64,000 nt of DNA from an uncultured cyanobacterium (GTDB lineage: Bacteria; Cyanobacteriota; Cyanobacteriia; Cyanobacteriales; Geitlerinemataceae): assembly GCA_937899645.1 (NCBI GenBank), contig CALCCD010000067.1, positions 1-64,000 on the forward strand. Direction: 5' to 3'. A program made the position numbers and the translations under genes. Positions within the stretch are counted from its first letter, which is position 1; every line of letters begins with the position of its first letter. Below are positions 25,888 to 35,911 of this stretch, piece after piece. Under the pieces are notes generated by a model. It had not been told where the DNA came from. It searched no databases and saw only the letters and a program-made list of their open reading frames with translations.

Positions 25888-26871
25888 ATGACCCAAGCAC
25901 AGTCCACTGCGCCGCGCGATCGCCTGATGCAAGAATTCCAGGCGGTGTTGGCCGAGCAAAAGCGCCGCGCCTATGAAGTAACCACCAAGGAGGAGGAAGC
26001 CGAGCGCGAAGAAGACCGCCAGATTCTCGCTACGGTGGCGGATTATACGCCGGATGCGATCGTGCGCGGTTTGGCCGATCTCCAGCTCGAGTTTGGCGAC
26101 ACCATCACCAGCCTCGCCGATCGCCTCCAGGCCGAGGCGGACAAGCAGCGCGACCTCCAGCGTGCCACCACTATTCAAGGCCAGCAGCTCGATCAGTTGC
26201 GGAAGGTGCGGACGGTGGCCGATGCGCTGTATTTGCTTCGCCAGGAGCAGCAGGAGCGTCGCCGCGAGCTGAACGACACCACCACCGAAGCTCGTTGCGA
26301 ACTCGAGCGCGAAATCACCCAAGCACGCAAAGCCTGGGAGCGCGAGCAAGCCGAGTTCGATGCCGAAATCGCCAAGGAAGCGGAGCTGGAGGAAGCCGCA
26401 CGCCAGCAGGAGGCTGCGACGTTTGACTACGGGCGATCGCGCCAGCGCCAGCTCGAAGTAGACGAGTTCGCCAAGAAGCAGCGCGAGCAAGCTGCCGACC
26501 TTGCCCACCTCCAGCGCGAGAAGGACAAAGACTGGACGGAGCGCGAGCAGTTCCTCTCCGAGCACCAAACGGAGTGGGGCGAGAACCGCACTAAGGTCGA
26601 AGGCTTCGAGGCGGAGTTAAAGGCGGTGTCTACGGCGGCAAAGGAAAAGGCGATCGCGGAAGTGAATCGCGACGCCAAGGTGAAGGCGGATTTGACGGAG
26701 AAAAGCTGGGAGGCGACTCAGCAGACCTATGAGGCGGAAATCGCCACGCTCCAGGCCGACATCGAGCGTCAGACGAATCAAGTGGCCACGATCGCGGCGC
26801 GTCTACAAGAGGCAACCCAACAAGCTCGCCAGCTCGCGACGCAAGCTTTCTCGCGGCCGAACGGCGAGTAG
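25888..26871 (+). CDS. Long coiled-coil protein A
   Basis: A 327-residue protein that is almost entirely charged heptad-type helix (for example VLAEQKRRAYEVTTKEEEAE and EQREQAAD-like runs), with no signal peptide or membrane segment. A slightly less regular part (about residues 55-125, PDAIVRGLADLQLEFGDTI and LDQLRKVRTVADALYLLRQE) may be a conserved head. The next gene encodes a second protein of the same type. Adjacent coiled-coil genes in cyanobacteria include pairs reported to form intracellular filaments (ZicK/ZacK in Anabaena). Homology to those is not shown here; the comparison is by gene arrangement and protein type only. Confidence 0.75.
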   Translation: MTQAQSTAPRDRLMQEFQAVLAEQKRRAYEVTTKEEEAEREEDRQILATVADYTPDAIVRGLADLQLEFGDTITSLADRLQAEADKQRDLQRATTIQGQQLDQLRKVRTVADALYLLRQEQQERRRELNDTTTEARCELEREITQARKAWEREQAEFDAEIAKEAELEEAARQQEAATFDYGRSRQRQLEVDEFAKKQREQAADLAHLQREKDKDWTEREQFLSEHQTEWGENRTKVEGFEAELKAVSTAAKEKAIAEVNRDAKVKADLTEKSWEATQQTYEAEIATLQADIERQTNQVATIAARLQEATQQARQLATQAFSRPNGE

Positions 26872-26920
26872 GAAACACCAAGCCCCCCAACGACCCTAAC
26901 CCCACCACGGAGCGCGCATC

Positions 26921-28009
26921 ATGGCGAAGAAACCCAGCAATCGCAACACTAAATCCGAAATCTTGGCGGCGTACAACGCGCTGGCGAAGGAGAAAGCCGC
27001 GATCGAGACCGAACTCCAGCAGGTACGGCGCGATCTGAAGACGGCTGCTGCCGCGCCTCGTTCTGCTGCCGCCGCGCCTAAACAACCGGTGGTACCGGCG
27101 ACGACCACGAATGAAATCGACGTAACCGGCACGATCGAACAGCTCACGACACTCCACGATCGCTCCAGCTTTGCGATCGGACAGCTTTCCGAGACCCTCA
27201 CCCGCGACGCGATCGGCCTGCGCGACCTGCAAGGTGACGTCACCGACGAGAGCGGCCAGCTTGCCGATTTGCACGAGCTGACGGAGCTGACGGACGAAAC
27301 TCTCGAGGGTCTGGTACGGGAGTACCAGGACAGCGCCAAAGCTTTTGCGGAGACTTTTGAGGAGGAGCAGGAAGCCCTCCAGGACGAGCTGCTGGCGTTG
27401 CAGCAGGCGTGGGAAACCGAGCAGGAGGAGCACGAGCGCACTATGGAGGAGCGCGATCGCGAGTACATAACGAGTCGCGATCGCGCCAAGGCCGAATACA
27501 TCTACGGCTTACAGCTCGCGCGCAACCTGGATGAAGAACGCTACCGCGCCGGGCGATCGGAGCAGTATCGCGAGCTGGACGAGCAGCGCGAGACGCTAGA
27601 GCGCGAGTGGACGACCCGCGAGGAGGCGCTGGCGGAGCGTGAGAAGGACTACCGCGAGCTGAAGGAGAAAGTCGAAGCGCACGAAGACAAGCTCAAGGCC
27701 GAGAAGAAGCGCGGCGAAGAAACCGGACGCGGAATCGCCAAGCGCCAAGCGCAAGTCGCCGCCGACCTCCGCGCTAAGGAAATCGAGGGCGAAACCCAGC
27801 GCTACGAGCTGCGGGTGCAGTCCTTGCAGGCGGCGCTCGCGAATGAAGAGACGCAGATCTCCCAGCTCAACCAGCAGCTAGAGGCGGCGCTGAAGCAGGT
27901 GCAGGATCTGGCCGTCAAGGCGATCGAGGGTGCGGCGAGTGCGAAGTCGCTCCAGGCCGTGAAGGATATCGCGCTGGAGCAGGCGAAGAACTCGCAGCGC
28001 GGCAAGTAA
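26921..28009 (+). CDS. Long coiled-coil protein B
   Basis: A 362-residue partner of the preceding gene, 50 bases downstream. It begins with a basic N-terminus (MAKKPSNRNTKSEILAAYNAL) and an Ala/Pro-rich hinge (about residues 45-65). A middle region (IGQLSETLTRDAIGLRDLQGDV) resembles in pattern the head of protein A, and a long charged coiled coil extends to the end. No enzymatic motif is visible. A structural or scaffolding role, perhaps as a co-polymer with protein A, is inference. Confidence 0.75.
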   Translation: MAKKPSNRNTKSEILAAYNALAKEKAAIETELQQVRRDLKTAAAAPRSAAAAPKQPVVPATTTNEIDVTGTIEQLTTLHDRSSFAIGQLSETLTRDAIGLRDLQGDVTDESGQLADLHELTELTDETLEGLVREYQDSAKAFAETFEEEQEALQDELLALQQAWETEQEEHERTMEERDREYITSRDRAKAEYIYGLQLARNLDEERYRAGRSEQYRELDEQRETLEREWTTREEALAEREKDYRELKEKVEAHEDKLKAEKKRGEETGRGIAKRQAQVAADLRAKEIEGETQRYELRVQSLQAALANEETQISQLNQQLEAALKQVQDLAVKAIEGAASAKSLQAVKDIALEQAKNSQRGK

Positions 28010-28863
<854 letters not shown>

Positions 28864-29020
28864 CGTCGCACCGATACGCGACTGAGATCGCCCGCGCGCG
28901 CCAGTCCGCAGCGCCGATATAAGTTTGGGGATCGACCCCGTGGGCCTCGAGAAAACGGTTTACAATGTGTAAGCAAAGCTTTAAGAAAAGTTCACAGTTC
29001 CCGTTTCAATCCCGATCCCC

Positions 29021-30706
29021 ATGCTCGTGGAAAAAACTCAAGCGCTTCCCGATACGTTTAAATTCGACAACATTGAAGATGCCCTCGATGACCTGCGCAA
29101 CGGACGGGCGATCGTCGTGGTCGATGACGAGAACCGCGAAAACGAAGGAGACGTAATCTGCGCGGCGCAATTCACCACGCCCGAACTCGTTAACTTTATG
29201 GCCGTTGAAGCGCGCGGCCTGATCTGCCTGGCGATGACCGGCGATCGGCTCGACGATCTCGATCTGCCGCTGATGGTCGATCCGAATAAAGCCACCGACC
29301 AAACCGCTTTTACGATTAGCATCGACGCTGCTTACCATCTGGGCGTCACCACTGGTATTTCCGCCGAAGACCGCGCCGCGACGATCCGCGCGGCCAGCAG
29401 CCCTGGCACCAAGCCCGAAGACCTGCGCCGCCCCGGCCACATCTTCCCGCTGCGCGCCCGCGACGGTGGCGTCCTCAAGCGCGCGGGGCATACTGAGGCG
29501 GCTGTCGATCTCTGTCGCCTCGCCGGGCTCGAGCAGGCGGGCGTGATTTGTGAAATCCAGAATCCCGACGGTTCGATGGCGCGGCTGCCGGAGCTGATTA
29601 AGTACGCCGCCACCCACGACCTGAAGCTGATCAGCATCGCCGACCTGATTCGCTACCGGCTCAACAACGAGCGTTTCGTGACGCGCGAGACGGTCGCCGA
29701 GCTGCCGACCGAGTTCGGTAACTTCAAGATCTACGCCTACCGCAATTCGATCGATAACAAAGACCACGTGGCGATCGTCAAAGGCGATCTAAAAGACTTT
29801 GTCGATATTCCCGTACTGGTGCGCGTCCACTCCGAGTGCCTGACCGGGGACGCCCTCGGCTCGCTACGCTGCGACTGTCGGATGCAGCTCCAGGCTGGGC
29901 TGAAAATGCTCGAAGCGCGCGGTTCGGGCATCATTGTCTACCTGCGCCAAGAGGGTCGCGGCATCGGCTTGATCAACAAGCTTAAGGCTTACTCGCTGCA
30001 AGACATGGGACTCGATACCGTCGAAGCCAACGAGCGTCTGGGGTTCCCGGCTGACTTGCGCAACTACGGCGTCGGCGCGCAGATGCTCAACGACCTGGGC
30101 GTGACAAAGATTCGTCTAATCACCAACAACCCGCGTAAAATCGCCGGTCTGAAGGGCTACGGCATCGAGGTGGTCGATCGCGTCCCGCTGCTCATCGAGG
30201 CAAACGACTACAACTCGGTGTATCTGGCCACTAAGGCCAAAAAGCTCGGCCACATGTTGCTGCAAACTTATCTGGTGACGGTGGCGCTGCACTGGAAAGA
30301 CGACAAAGAAGTGTCGCTCGAGCAGCGCTACGACTACTTGCAGAAGCTGCGCGACCTGGCGCGCGAGGAGCACCTGCTGGTGCAGGAAGAAACCCGCCCG
30401 ATCGCCGTGGCGCTGTTCGGTACGCCGATTCTGACGGCCCACTTGGGGTTCGACCAGCCCGGCCTTGCAACCGCAGACTGGTTCGAGCATCGCGAGCATC
30501 CCTACATGGAGGCGATCGCGCCGATCTTAGACGCACTCTCGGATTGGGAGCATATCGCCAAGCTGGAGTTCTTAATTTCGCCCGGTCTCGACCCGATGAC
30601 GCATCTGAAGGGTCGATTACACCGCGAGGGTCTGGATGCGGGCGCGTCGCCGTCATCGGTGTTCGGTTCGCTGGAAACCCAAACGATCTATCACGTTCAG
30701 CGTTAG
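29021..30706 (+). CDS. ribBA: Bifunctional DHBP synthase / GTP cyclohydrolase II
   Basis: A 561-residue riboflavin biosynthesis enzyme. The N-terminal RibB domain (1 to about 215) makes dihydroxybutanone phosphate and has [10 protein letters not shown] (35-44) and [24 protein letters not shown]. The RibA domain (about 220-410) opens GTP and has the zinc cysteines C273, C284 and C286 ([17 protein letters not shown]) and [15 protein letters not shown]-terminal extension of about 150 residues is characteristic of cyanobacterial enzymes. The gene stands alone; I saw no FMN riboswitch in the 157 bases upstream. Confidence 0.95.
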   Translation: MLVEKTQALPDTFKFDNIEDALDDLRNGRAIVVVDDENRENEGDVICAAQFTTPELVNFMAVEARGLICLAMTGDRLDDLDLPLMVDPNKATDQTAFTISIDAAYHLGVTTGISAEDRAATIRAASSPGTKPEDLRRPGHIFPLRARDGGVLKRAGHTEAAVDLCRLAGLEQAGVICEIQNPDGSMARLPELIKYAATHDLKLISIADLIRYRLNNERFVTRETVAELPTEFGNFKIYAYRNSIDNKDHVAIVKGDLKDFVDIPVLVRVHSECLTGDALGSLRCDCRMQLQAGLKMLEARGSGIIVYLRQEGRGIGLINKLKAYSLQDMGLDTVEANERLGFPADLRNYGVGAQMLNDLGVTKIRLITNNPRKIAGLKGYGIEVVDRVPLLIEANDYNSVYLATKAKKLGHMLLQTYLVTVALHWKDDKEVSLEQRYDYLQKLRDLAREEHLLVQEETRPIAVALFGTPILTAHLGFDQPGLATADWFEHREHPYMEAIAPILDALSDWEHIAKLEFLISPGLDPMTHLKGRLHREGLDAGASPSSVFGSLETQTIYHVQR

Positions 30707-30844
30707 GTTCTGAAGCTGCGGTTCCCGCCGTTCCGAAATTGCGGCGGCGATCGCTGTAGGTACTCGCGCACCGCATTCTGCCATTGGTCTTACAGTCAGT
30801 TTGAGAATTAACAAGACAGTCAAAGAGCACTGAGCGGCGTCGTT

Positions 30845-30866
30845 GGCGTAGCCTCTGCGAAGCAGA
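30845..30866. repeat. Short GGCGTAGCC-type dispersed motif
   Basis: GGCGTAGCCTCTGCGAAGCAGA contains a small TCTGC-GAA-GCAGA hairpin and resembles the highly iterated GGCGTAGCC sequences I remember from filamentous cyanobacteria. Only one copy was noticed here. Confidence 0.35.
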
Positions 30867-30987
30867 TAGTGCGGCCTGGGCTCAAACACGATGGGGCCAG
30901 GGTGTCTTGCTTTCTAGCGAACTGACCATAACAGCGCTAAGGCGGGCGGTGGATGCGCCTCGACTGGACTCACTCACCATTCTTGCT

Positions 30988-31479
30988 ATGTCTTTTGCTT
31001 CGATGTCTTTTGCTTCGATTTCACTGCCCCGCCTGGCCGGTTTGGCCCTGCTGGCTTCGGGCTTCAGTTCGGGCCTCGCTGCTGCGCCTGCCGCTGCCGA
31101 AGGTCGCCTCGTTCGCGACTATATGGCGACGGTGGAAAATAACTTCGGGCCGATGGGAGCCGGGGTCGCCGAGCCTTACGCCGACGCGCAGTTCGGTTCG
31201 TTGCCCACCGATCTGGAAGCACAGCAGTCGATTTCGCTGCAACCCGGTTCCTACATTTTGGTTGGCGTGTGCGACACGAACTGCGACGATCTGGCCGTGT
31301 CGATCTACAGCTCCAGCCTGGATTTCTACACGGTCTACGATGAGGAAGAGGTCACGAACCAGCCGATGCTGTTCTTCGACATCGACGCGGCGGGCACGTA
31401 CACCGCCACTGTCTCGATGCAGGACTGCAACGTCGATGATTGCGATTACGGCTTCAACATCTTGCGCGCCTTCGATTGA
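30988..31479 (+). CDS. Small exported protein of unknown function
   Basis: A 163-residue protein with a signal peptide (LAGLALLASGFSSGLAAAPAAA). The mature part has a beta-rich pattern with ISLQPGSYILVGVCDTNCDDL and a second Cys pair (MQDCNVDDCDYGF), resembling short pre-peptidase C-terminal-like (PPC) beta sandwiches. The start codon region contains a perfect 15-base tandem duplication (two copies encoding MSFAS), so either ATG (30988 or 31003) may be used. It is not near other secretion genes. Confidence 0.7.
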   Translation: MSFASMSFASISLPRLAGLALLASGFSSGLAAAPAAAEGRLVRDYMATVENNFGPMGAGVAEPYADAQFGSLPTDLEAQQSISLQPGSYILVGVCDTNCDDLAVSIYSSSLDFYTVYDEEEVTNQPMLFFDIDAAGTYTATVSMQDCNVDDCDYGFNILRAFD

Positions 31480-31615
31480 GTCCACCTTTGAGTCGGCCTC
31501 TTTTCAAAACTGTTAGAAGTTCGATTTCGTTGCGATGTTGCTCCATCTCTAAATTCGGGACAAGATGAGAAATCGGGCTTTTTATGTCGCTCATCACATC
31601 GCTCATCTTGCCAAT

Positions 31616-31855
31616 ATGTCTGTCAAAGTCACTTTCCAACCCGACAATGTCACCGTCGAAGCGCAGACGGGCGAGCCTTGGCTGACGGTGGCCGAGCGGG
31701 CGGGCGTGAATATTCCCACGGGCTGCATGATGGGCTCGTGCCACGCCTGCGAGGTGGAACTCGACGACGAGGAGTCAGTTTGCGCCTGCATTTCATCGGT
31801 TCCGGGCGGGCGCGAGGCGATCGTGGTGAATCTTTTCGTCGATCCGACTTGGTAG
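31616..31855 (+). CDS. 2Fe-2S ferredoxin-like protein
   Basis: A 79-residue plant-type ferredoxin-fold electron carrier. Cysteines are spaced C-x4-C-x2-C in GCMMGSCHACEVE, followed by the fourth ligand in VCACISSVP, as expected for a 2Fe-2S cluster. It is shorter than photosynthetic PetF and ends soon after the last ligand. The internal ATG at 31616 (MSVKVTFQPDNVTVEA) is the sensible start; the frame is open back to 31565. Partner enzymes are not evident. Confidence 0.85.
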   Translation: MSVKVTFQPDNVTVEAQTGEPWLTVAERAGVNIPTGCMMGSCHACEVELDDEESVCACISSVPGGREAIVVNLFVDPTW

Positions 31856-32334
31856 GTTGCGACAAGTCGTCGGCCCCGCCCGCGTGAGAAAAGCTACACC
31901 GTTTGTAATCCGATACGGGTCGGGCGAGCGAGGGCATCGCTGTCTGGCCTTCGATGCGGTGGCCGCGATACGCGCCCGGTCGGGTGGCGGTGTCGAGGGA
32001 GGATTTTTGAGGATTTTTGCGGTTCGCCTCAAACCCTGAGGCGAGCGGCGAGATGAGGCTCAGCCGCAAGTCGCTCGGCCAGCTCGCAGGCGTTGCGGGC
32101 GCTGGCGATCGGGTGGCTGGCATTTGGAAGTCTGGCATGTGGGAAGTAGGGGCTTTGGGAAGCGGGGGCTTTGGCCTGGGTCATCGCAGTTGCTCGACTC
32201 CTGGAAGCGCGTGGGATCTCGGGCTGGAATTCGAGGATGGCGAGCCGAGTCCCCCTGGAGACCCGCCGAAAGCGAGCGTTAGAATACACGCACGACTGCT
32301 CTCAAGCTGTCTGAAATTGCCTGAGCCGAGATCC
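31856..32334. other. Gene-free region between the ferredoxin and PspA genes
   Basis: 479 bases with no supported gene. It contains a direct duplication GAGGATTTTT GAGGATTTTT near 31999-32018 and a G-rich stretch (about 32130-32175). The frame of the PspA homologue is open through most of it, but composition and the normal PspA start argue against coding. Confidence 0.4.
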
Positions 32335-33045
32335 ATGAGCCGAGTCAAAAAAGCAGTGTATTGGTTGATGGGCGAGCGTGGCGGGCGCGTCACGGTCGCT
32401 ACCTGGAACTGGTTGATGGGCGTCGAACCTGTTGGGAGCGAGGAGGCTTCGAGTGCCAACCACGTTGCCACGGCCCAAACGTCCCTGGAGGCCATGCAAG
32501 CGTCGGTGTCGCATTTGATGAAGATCGCCTCGCAGCAGAGCGCCGCCTATAAGCAGGCGCGTCAGAGCTACGAGACTAAAGTTCGTCAGATTACATCTCT
32601 TGAAAAGCAGGCCGAGACGGCTCAGGTGCGGGGCGATATGTCGTCGGCGCGTTTGGCGCTGTCGCGGGCGCTGCAAATGGAGCAGTTTTTGCCCCAGCTC
32701 GAAACGCGGGTGCAGCAAGCTGAAGATTTAGTGCGATCGACTCAGGGTCGCCTGGAAAGCGAGCGGATGCGCCTGGAGACTTACAAAATCGAGATGCAGA
32801 ACATCCAAGAGATGGCAGCTCTCGATGAAACGCTCAAAGCTATCTCCAACGTTAATCAAACGATGGCCGTCGAGGATGCACGGGCCGAATTTGAAGCGGC
32901 GCGCGATGCTCTCGAAGATCGCTACGTGGAGCGGCAGGCGCTGAACGAGCTAACCCACGGCAGCGATGTGACCGAACTCGATCGCAATGCCCTCGATGCC
33001 GAACTCGAGCGTCGCCTCCAGCGCAACCGCGATCGCCAGAAGTAG
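32335..33045 (+). CDS. PspA/IM30 family protein
   Basis: A 236-residue ESCRT-III-like coiled-coil protein related to PspA and Vipp1. It starts with an amphipathic helix region (VKKAVYWLMGERGG) and continues as a long helix hairpin (AAYKQARQSYETKVRQITSLEKQAET and AALDETLKAISNVNQTM). This looks more like the shorter PspA paralogues than Vipp1, since the Vipp1 C-terminal helix is not evident. A role in membrane maintenance or stress is inferred from the family. The ATG at 32335 gives the expected N-terminal helix. Confidence 0.85.
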   Translation: MSRVKKAVYWLMGERGGRVTVATWNWLMGVEPVGSEEASSANHVATAQTSLEAMQASVSHLMKIASQQSAAYKQARQSYETKVRQITSLEKQAETAQVRGDMSSARLALSRALQMEQFLPQLETRVQQAEDLVRSTQGRLESERMRLETYKIEMQNIQEMAALDETLKAISNVNQTMAVEDARAEFEAARDALEDRYVERQALNELTHGSDVTELDRNALDAELERRLQRNRDRQK

Positions 33046-33130
33046 CTTGCTGCCACCTTTGCGGCGGTTTCCACCAAAGTTCGAAAACTCGACCGACTGC
33101 CCCTTACTCCGAGGAAAATATTTGCCCGAT

Positions 33131-34144
33131 ATGACCGCCAGACGCAACCGTCCGACCTTCGTATCGCTCCTCCGAGGAAGCCGACGCCCATCCCTGCACT
33201 CCCTGCGCAAAACTTTCCGGAACGCCCTGCCCAACCTGGCCGAATGGGCGATCGACCGAGGTCGGATCGAACGGCACGTCCTCCAGCCGCGATATCGGGC
33301 TTACCTGCGCCAACACCAGATCGCGCGGCCCCTGGCGGCCCGAGATCGCGATATCGTCGATCGATTGCGCGATCGCGGCCAGTGCGCCACCTCTCTAGAA
33401 AGCCTCGAGATCCCCGGCTACGAGTCGTTCGTGCGCGCCGGAAATCAGCTTTTTGACACGCTCGAAGACAATTGCGATCGCCGGACGAAATTTCAGACGA
33501 CGCCGGAGTTTGCGCTGCTGAAATCTCATCTCGAAATTTTTCAATGGGCGCTGGGCGATCGCCTGCTATCGATCGCCGAAAACTATATCGAACTGCCTGT
33601 TGCTTATGACACCTGTTTGTGCAATGTCTCCGTCAATAACGGCCTGGAAACGGCTACTCGCCGCTGGCATTTAGACAATGAAGATCGGCGCGTTTTAAAG
33701 GTCATTATTTATTTCAGCGATGTCGAGGCCGGGGGCGGCCCGTTTCAGGCGATCGATCCAGACAGCTCCCGGCGCGTTCTGGCGGGTGTTGGCGATCGCT
33801 GCGCCTTTCTGAATAGTCCGCAGTTCGAGGCGCTGCTGGCGGCGCGCGCGCCACGGGCCGAGCCTCTCGAATATACGGGGGCGGCGGGTACGGTTGTCTT
33901 TGCCGACACTGCAAAGGTCTACCATCGCGGCCAGCCGCCGGTCACTCGAGCGCGCCGCGCGATTACGTTTGGATATTGCAGTCGCCGACCGCAAAGACCG
34001 TTCCGCTGTGGGCGCAACGAACTCGATCGCGCCCAGCTCGAACAGTTGGCAACTGGCCTCGATCGCGATCGGCGCGCCTGCGTTCTCTGGAAAAATAGTT
34101 TGCCGCTACTGGCGAGGTCGATACCTACTTATTTTTACGGTTAA
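33131..34144 (+). CDS. Phytanoyl-CoA dioxygenase-like 2OG-Fe(II) oxygenase
   Basis: A 337-residue protein with a double-stranded beta-helix core. The iron-binding HxD is in RWHLDNEDRRVLKVIIYFSD (H180, D182) and the distal histidine in KVYHRGQPP (H265), followed by the 2-oxoglutarate-binding arginine in RARRAITFGYCSR. The GGGPFQAID loop is typical of phytanoyl-dioxygenase-like enzymes. The basic N-terminus (1-60) is unusual. The substrate is unknown. The frame is open back to 32987, over the PspA gene; 33131 is the first ATG after that gene ends. Confidence 0.75.
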   Translation: MTARRNRPTFVSLLRGSRRPSLHSLRKTFRNALPNLAEWAIDRGRIERHVLQPRYRAYLRQHQIARPLAARDRDIVDRLRDRGQCATSLESLEIPGYESFVRAGNQLFDTLEDNCDRRTKFQTTPEFALLKSHLEIFQWALGDRLLSIAENYIELPVAYDTCLCNVSVNNGLETATRRWHLDNEDRRVLKVIIYFSDVEAGGGPFQAIDPDSSRRVLAGVGDRCAFLNSPQFEALLAARAPRAEPLEYTGAAGTVVFADTAKVYHRGQPPVTRARRAITFGYCSRRPQRPFRCGRNELDRAQLEQLATGLDRDRRACVLWKNSLPLLARSIPTYFYG

Positions 34145-34227
34145 TTTCTACCACTAGCCGAGGTCGATTGGAGCTTTTCAAAGATTTTGAGTCAGCCGAG
34201 AATACAACTATCTTCTTTTGAGCAAAT

Positions 34228-34770
34228 ATGTTTATCGTCGATGTCCTGAAGTACAAAGCTAAGCGTCTCAAGCGCCGACTCAAGCCGCAGACGCCCACTC
34301 CGAAGTCTGCCGTTCGCCGCGATGTGGAATTCTTTCCGATCGACTCGCTGTGCAAGCTGGAGGTTTACTGGAAAGCGTTTAAGTTCGGGGTCGGCCCCGC
34401 GATCGTCTTTCACGCGCTGGACAACCAAGTGATGCGCTTTGACTGCTTCGGCGGCAAGTTCGGTCACGCGCACTTTTACGTCATCGAGCCGGTCAAGGGC
34501 TGCGAGTCGCGGCTGCTTCTGCCCGAGAAAACCATCGAGGCGCAAATCGATCGGGCGCTGTTTGAGATTTCGGAGAATCTCGGCTACTGGATGTCGCGCC
34601 ACAAAAACCCCAGCGTCCGACAGATGCACCCCGATCGCGCCGCCGTTGCCGCTGCTGTCGAGCGCGCGCGCGCGACGATGCAGGACTACCGAGAGCGCGC
34701 CGCTGCCCACGCCGCCGCCCGAGATGCTGCCCGAGACGACGCCACCCAAACAGCAGAGAGCCTCGCATGA
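34228..34770 (+). CDS. Conserved hypothetical protein
   Basis: A 180-residue basic protein that I do not recognise. It has a globular middle (LCKLEVYWKAFKFGVGPAIVF, then MRFDCFGGKFGHAHFYV) and a C-terminal Ala/Arg-rich helix (from about 138) that is probably flexible. It overlaps the next gene by four bases (ATGA), so it is translationally coupled to the aldo/keto reductase and probably works with it. Confidence 0.75.
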   Translation: MFIVDVLKYKAKRLKRRLKPQTPTPKSAVRRDVEFFPIDSLCKLEVYWKAFKFGVGPAIVFHALDNQVMRFDCFGGKFGHAHFYVIEPVKGCESRLLLPEKTIEAQIDRALFEISENLGYWMSRHKNPSVRQMHPDRAAVAAAVERARATMQDYRERAAAHAAARDAARDDATQTAESLA

Positions 34771-35783
34771 TCTCATCCTTTCTCCAACGCCTGACGCGCC
34801 GCCGCGAGCCGCTGCCTGCGCCACCGAGTGCGCCGCTGCCCGAGATGGAGTACGTGACGCTGGGTCGGACGGGCCTGCGGGTTAGCGTGGCCGGACTGGG
34901 CAGCGGCGGCCACAGCCAGCTCGGCCTTAAGACCGGCAAGGGTCGCGATAGCGCGATCGCGATCGTCCGTCAGGCGATCGATTGGGGGGTGAACCTCCTC
35001 GATACTGCTGAGGCTTATGGATCCGAGTCCGTTATCGGTCAGGCTATTCGCGAGACGCCGCGCGATCGACTGGTGCTCTCGACCAAGAAGCAGCCGCTGG
35101 ACGATCGCGGACGAGTCATTACGCCGCAGACTCTCAAGCGCAGCCTCTGGCGCAGCCTCAAGGCACTAAACACCAGCTACGTGGATATTTACCACCTGCA
35201 CGGTGTTAAGCCCCAACATTACGATCGCGTCGTCGAGTCGCTGATGCCGACCCTGCTGCAACTGCGGGACTGGGGGGATATTCGGGCGATCGGCGTCACC
35301 GAGAGCTTTACGAAAGATCCGAGCCACGCGATGCTGGCGCGCGCCCTTGAAGACGACGGCTGGGACGTGGTGATGGCGGGGTTTAACTGCCTCAATCAGA
35401 CCGCCCGCCGGGAAGTCTTTCCGAAGGCGGCGACAGCCGGAGCGGGCGTCATGGGTATGTTTGCAGTGCGAAATGCCCTGCGGAACCCGCAAAAGCTGGC
35501 GGCGGCGGTGGAGGTGCTGCAACGCGATGGCGCGATCGCCCCGGACGTGACGTCCGAGCAGGTGCTGGCACTGCTCGATCGCGCCGACGTTCGCAGCCTG
35601 ACCGATCTGGCCTACCGTTACTGCCGGCACCAGCCTGGTATCGATACGGTTATGTTCGGGACGGGTTGTTTCGATCACCTGCACCAAAATATTGCCTCGC
35701 TGCTGCGGCCCGCCCTGCCCGAAGAGGTTGTCGCCTACCTCGATCGCGCCTTCGCTGCCGTTGATGCCTTCACGGGTAATTAA
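34767..35783 (+). CDS. Aldo/keto reductase
   Basis: A 338-residue NAD(P)H-dependent oxidoreductase with a TIM-barrel fold. The N-terminal YVTLGRTGLRVSVAGLGSGG, the catalytic tyrosine in LLDTAEAYGSESVIG, the lysine in LSTKKQ and the histidine in YVDIYHLHGV are present as in the family. The first 25 residues are an added basic, Pro-rich leader. Substrate unknown. Coupled by a four-base overlap to the preceding hypothetical gene. Confidence 0.9.
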   Translation: MISSFLQRLTRRREPLPAPPSAPLPEMEYVTLGRTGLRVSVAGLGSGGHSQLGLKTGKGRDSAIAIVRQAIDWGVNLLDTAEAYGSESVIGQAIRETPRDRLVLSTKKQPLDDRGRVITPQTLKRSLWRSLKALNTSYVDIYHLHGVKPQHYDRVVESLMPTLLQLRDWGDIRAIGVTESFTKDPSHAMLARALEDDGWDVVMAGFNCLNQTARREVFPKAATAGAGVMGMFAVRNALRNPQKLAAAVEVLQRDGAIAPDVTSEQVLALLDRADVRSLTDLAYRYCRHQPGIDTVMFGTGCFDHLHQNIASLLRPALPEEVVAYLDRAFAAVDAFTGN

Positions 35784-35812
35784 TACAGGCCGCTATGCGG
35801 GCAATTTACACA

Positions 35813-35851
35813 GGCCACTGGTTCGGGCCACTGGCGCGGGCCACTGGCGCG
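35813..35851 (+). repeat. Three tandem 13-base repeats
   Basis: Three direct copies of a 13-base unit GGCCACTGGcGCG (the first copy differs at two positions) in the 128-base gap between the reductase and Kelch genes. Confidence 0.8.
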
Positions 35852-35911
35852 GGCATCTATCGGAACGGGCGCTGACCCCGCCACCTCCATCACTCACTCT
35901 TACTGCCGCTC

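Noticed and set aside
28864-29020. FMN riboswitch upstream of ribBA
   Set aside because: The region is only 157 bases and the conserved RFN motifs are not visible.
35813-35851. CRISPR-like array
   Set aside because: The repeats are 13 bases with no spacers and there are no cas genes.
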